Origin: JBJHBP01 sp050485685 | GTDB taxonomy: Bacteria > Pseudomonadota > Gammaproteobacteria > Steroidobacterales > Rariloculaceae | Reading direction: 5' to 3' | DNA length: 64,000 nt | NCBI GenBank assembly: GCA_050485685.1 | Contig: JBJHBW010000009.1 | Span: 1-64,000, forward strand | Part shown: piece after piece, positions 61,413 through 64,000 of the stretch | Layout of the letters: each line of letters starts with the position of its first letter | Numbering within the stretch: position 1 is the stretch's first letter | The notes under the pieces: model-generated | Databases searched by the model: none | What the model was told of the DNA's origin: nothing | Seen by the model: only the letters and a program-made list of their open reading frames with translations | Made by a program: the position numbers and the translations under genes

Positions 61413-63857
61413 GTGACCGAAATTAAACATAAATTAATTCCCATTTCTGCGCTCTCCGGGGTGCTGCTGCTGGCTGGCTGCGCCCAGGATGGTGTGTCGG
61501 TCGATAATCCCGGCCCGGTTGCTGCGCACTGGCAGGTGCTGGAGCGCTACTGCTATGACTGTCACAACAACATAGACAGAGCGGCAGACCTGGTTCTGGA
61601 CCGTCTGCATCCGGACAACGTCGCGGCGGATGCGGCGACATGGGAACTGGTGCTGCGCAAGCTGCGCGGCGACCTGATGCCGCCGCCTGACCGTCCGCGG
61701 CCTGACCGTGAGGCACAGGACCTGTTCGTGGCAGCATTCGAGCAGCGCCTTGCCGAGGTAGCCGAAGCCTCCGGACCGCGACCCGGTTATGTGGGTCTGC
61801 ATCGCCTCAACCGCACCGAGTACGGTAATGCGGTCCGTGATCTGCTGAATGTGGACGTGGATGCGACGACGCTGCTGCCGCGCGATGACTCACGCGACGG
61901 TTACGACAACATTGCGTCGGTATTATCCGTGTCCCCGACTTTTATAGAGCAGTACGTGGCAGCGGCGCGTACGGTGGCGCAGCTTGCGCTGGGCGACGCA
62001 CAGGCGGGACCCGGCAGCACGACCTATGTCAGTGAGGGCTCGGCTTCGGACCGCCGCCACATTGCCGGACTGCCGCTGGGGACGCGTGGCGGGCTGGCGG
62101 TCACGCATCATTTCCCGGCCGATGGCGAGTACCGCATCAATGTCGCCGATATGGCGCAGGCACTGTGGGTCTTCAACATGGAGTTCGAGCATACGCTGCT
62201 CGTTCTTGTCGACGGCCGCGAGGTTTATCGCACGCTGATAGGCGGCGATGAAGACATGAAGGCGATCGATCAGCACGATCAGAGCGCTGCCGATTTCATC
62301 AACGAGCGCCTGAAGAACATCGCGTTCGAGGCGACGGCCGGCCCGCGTCAGGTGGCGGTCACGTTTCTTGCCCGCAGTTTCGCGGAATCCGACGACCGGC
62401 TTCAGATACTGGACGCGGGCGGCGGCCAGGACCGTATCCTCAACATCAGCTCGTTCGAGATCCAGGGGCCGTTCAATCCCACCGGAGTCAGCGACACACC
62501 GTCGCGACGGCTGGTATTCAGCTGTCACCCGGGCGGGGAGGCTGACAGCACGCAGGCAGCACAGTGCGCGCAGGAGATTCTCGGCCGGCTTGCACGCCGG
62601 GCCTACCGGCGGCCGGTCACGGATGCCGACATGGAAAGGCTCATGCGTTTCTATGACGGCGCGGCCGCGAGTGGCGGGTTCGAGAATGGAGTTCGCGGTG
62701 CGCTGACCGCCATCCTTGCAAGTCCCGAGTTTCTTTATCGATTTACCTCGCCTGAAGATGTGAGGCCAGGTGCCATTCATACGCTCAGTGACGTGGAACT
62801 CGCCTCGCGCCTGTCATTCTTCCTCTGGAGCAGCATTCCGGATGAGGAACTGCTGGCGGTGGCGGAGCAGGGCCGGCTTGGCGATCCGCAGGTGCTGGAG
62901 GCGCAGGTGCAACGCATGCTGGCCGATGATCGTGCCGGCGTCCTGGTGTCAAACTTCGCCTTCCAGTGGCTTAATGTCGCGGCGCTGGACGATGTCGAAC
63001 CTGACCGTCAGGTATTTCCGCACATTGCTGGCGTGGATCCTCGCGATGCGTATCGGCGCGAACTCGAGCTGTTCATGCGCAGCATCCTGCTCGAAGACAG
63101 ACCCATCATGGAGCTGCTGACGGCAGGGCACACCTACGTCAACGAGACGGTCGCGCGCATGTACGGCATACATGACGTGCGTGGCGATCAGTTCCGGCGT
63201 GTCGAGCTTGAGAATCCTTTGCGCCATGGACTGCTCGGCAAGGGCGCGGTGCTGATGGCGACGTCGTACCCGAACCGCACAGCACCGGTACTGCGGGGTG
63301 AGTTCATTCTGGATCATCTGATGGGATCACCGCCGGCACCTCCGCCGCCGGATGTGGATACGAATCTGGCAGACGATCGTGGCGAGGCGCCGCGAACGGT
63401 GCGCGAGCGGCTCGCCGAGCATCGCCGCAACCCTTCGTGCAACTCGTGCCACGGCATGATGGATCCGCTGGGCCTTGCGCTTGAGAACTTCAATGCCATC
63501 GGTGAATGGCGCGAGTTCGACGAACTGGCCGGTGTACCGATAGACGCCAGCGGCGAGCTCGTCACTGGCCAGTACGTGGCGGGTCCTTTGGACCTGCGTG
63601 AGGCACTGGTGTCGGAGCCGGTGCGGTTCGCGCGCACGGTCACGGAGGGCCTGATGACCTACGCACTGGGCCGTTCGCTGGAGTATTACGACATGCCGGT
63701 GGTGCGCCGCATTGTCAGCGAGGCCGGGCGTGATGATCACCGGCTGTCGTCACTGATCGTGGGCATCGTTCGCAGCGACGCGTTTCGTCTGCTCGAGGTC
63801 CCCGATGCTGCCGAAACGCCGGCGGTGGCGTCGGCCACGGACCTGATTTTGCAATAG
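61413..63857 (+). CDS. DUF1592-family c-heme lipoprotein (planctomycete-type cytochrome)
   Basis: It has 814 residues from GTG 61413. The signal peptide ends in lipobox LLAGC23. Heme motif 1 is CYDCH (47-51). Domains then follow the order known for this family: DUF1587 (HRLNRTEYGNAVRDLL), DUF1595 (RRAYRRPVTDADMERLM), DUF1592 (ASPEFLYRF to LLEDRPIMELLT), DUF1588 with heme motif 2 CNSCH (676-680; MDPLGLALENFNAIGEWR), and DUF1585 at the end (RSLEYYDMPVVRRIV). These proteins are surface or periplasmic, probably electron-carrying, with unknown substrates. The first ten codons are AT-rich. A DUF1552-like gene follows, its usual partner. Confidence 0.92.
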   Translation: MTEIKHKLIPISALSGVLLLAGCAQDGVSVDNPGPVAAHWQVLERYCYDCHNNIDRAADLVLDRLHPDNVAADAATWELVLRKLRGDLMPPPDRPRPDREAQDLFVAAFEQRLAEVAEASGPRPGYVGLHRLNRTEYGNAVRDLLNVDVDATTLLPRDDSRDGYDNIASVLSVSPTFIEQYVAAARTVAQLALGDAQAGPGSTTYVSEGSASDRRHIAGLPLGTRGGLAVTHHFPADGEYRINVADMAQALWVFNMEFEHTLLVLVDGREVYRTLIGGDEDMKAIDQHDQSAADFINERLKNIAFEATAGPRQVAVTFLARSFAESDDRLQILDAGGGQDRILNISSFEIQGPFNPTGVSDTPSRRLVFSCHPGGEADSTQAAQCAQEILGRLARRAYRRPVTDADMERLMRFYDGAAASGGFENGVRGALTAILASPEFLYRFTSPEDVRPGAIHTLSDVELASRLSFFLWSSIPDEELLAVAEQGRLGDPQVLEAQVQRMLADDRAGVLVSNFAFQWLNVAALDDVEPDRQVFPHIAGVDPRDAYRRELELFMRSILLEDRPIMELLTAGHTYVNETVARMYGIHDVRGDQFRRVELENPLRHGLLGKGAVLMATSYPNRTAPVLRGEFILDHLMGSPPAPPPPDVDTNLADDRGEAPRTVRERLAEHRRNPSCNSCHGMMDPLGLALENFNAIGEWREFDELAGVPIDASGELVTGQYVAGPLDLREALVSEPVRFARTVTEGLMTYALGRSLEYYDMPVVRRIVSEAGRDDHRLSSLIVGIVRSDAFRLLEVPDAAETPAVASATDLILQ

Positions 63858-63975
63858 GGGGCGCTGTAGTGGATAAATACGGCTTCAGCGGAAAGATTCG
63901 GCTGTCGCAGTGCCAATCCCGGAATAAAGGCCCGCACGCAGTGCACGGGGCCTGACGGAGAGCAGGAGAACGCTT

Positions 63976-64000
63976 ATGTTTATCAGCAAGAAGCATCTGA
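63976..64000 (+). CDS. Start of a probable DUF1552 protein (cut by the window)
   Basis: ATG 63976 follows an AGGAGA site (63963-63968) and reads MFISKKHL before the window ends. DUF1552 proteins typically begin MFITKKxLxRRTFLRG and lie directly after DUF1592 genes. The 118 bases between the two genes show no other feature. The call rests on eight residues and context. Confidence 0.55.

Overview
The window is a GC-rich, densely packed bacterial chromosome segment. Gene content and order point to a free-living, non-enteric gammaproteobacterium: the smpB/ratA/rnfH/bamE/recN/nadK and grpE/dnaK/dnaJ blocks, the greA/yhbY/rlmE/ftsH/glmM/tpiA/secG/tRNA-Leu/nuo block, a sigma32-type heat-shock promoter and a Fur protein. 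The precise family is inference. Exported DUF1592/DUF1552-type proteins and a winged-helix/Ser-Thr-kinase/TPR protein suggest an environmental lineage such as Woeseiales, Steroidobacterales or Nevskiales.

Region 1 (1-7.35 kb) is accessory. It holds the end of a CvaA/HlyD-type secretion adaptor, a Tat-exported SDR, a DUF6491 lipoprotein, an NmrA-like reductase, katG, a coiled-coil gene split by an in-frame TAG, and ppk2. Region 2 (7.5-8.8 kb) is the ribosome-rescue locus on the minus strand: tmRNA (tag ANDDNYALAA) and smpB. The tmRNA gene is interrupted in its T-loop by a 321-nt group I intron with an Azoarcus-like core, so the CCA-bearing 3' end appears only after splicing. This is the standout observation.

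Region 3 (8.9-11.0 kb) sits between smpB and ratA. It has a double-glycine-leader peptide gene, a strong hairpin, a two-TM small protein (bacteriocin/immunity-like) and an NSS-family transporter. Region 4 (11.0-21.4 kb) is housekeeping: ratA-rnfH, bamE, fur, recN, nadK, hrcA-grpE-dnaK-dnaJ with two sigma32 promoters of identical spacing, and dapB. An LPMO-like secreted protein follows.

Region 5 (22.2-32.9 kb) contains carA (with a pseudoknot-capable leader), carB, greA, yhbY, rlmE, ftsH, glmM, tpiA, secG and tRNA-Leu(GAG). Region 6 (32.9-47.3 kb) is a complete 14-gene complex I operon, nuoA-N, followed by an initiator tRNA-Met gene with its own promoter.

Region 7 (47.6-64 kb) is accessory again. 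A four-gene minus-strand array has a winged-helix/kinase/TM/TPR regulator, a metallo-beta-lactamase-fold hydrolase, an exported protein of unknown function and a SulP transporter. It lies divergent from a beta-propeller-like lipoprotein. Then come a CPXCG cysteine-rich protein, a small membrane protein, a nitroreductase-like protein, an exported MBL protein with an altered metal motif, a c-heme DUF1592 lipoprotein, and the first codons of a probable DUF1552 protein cut by the window edge.
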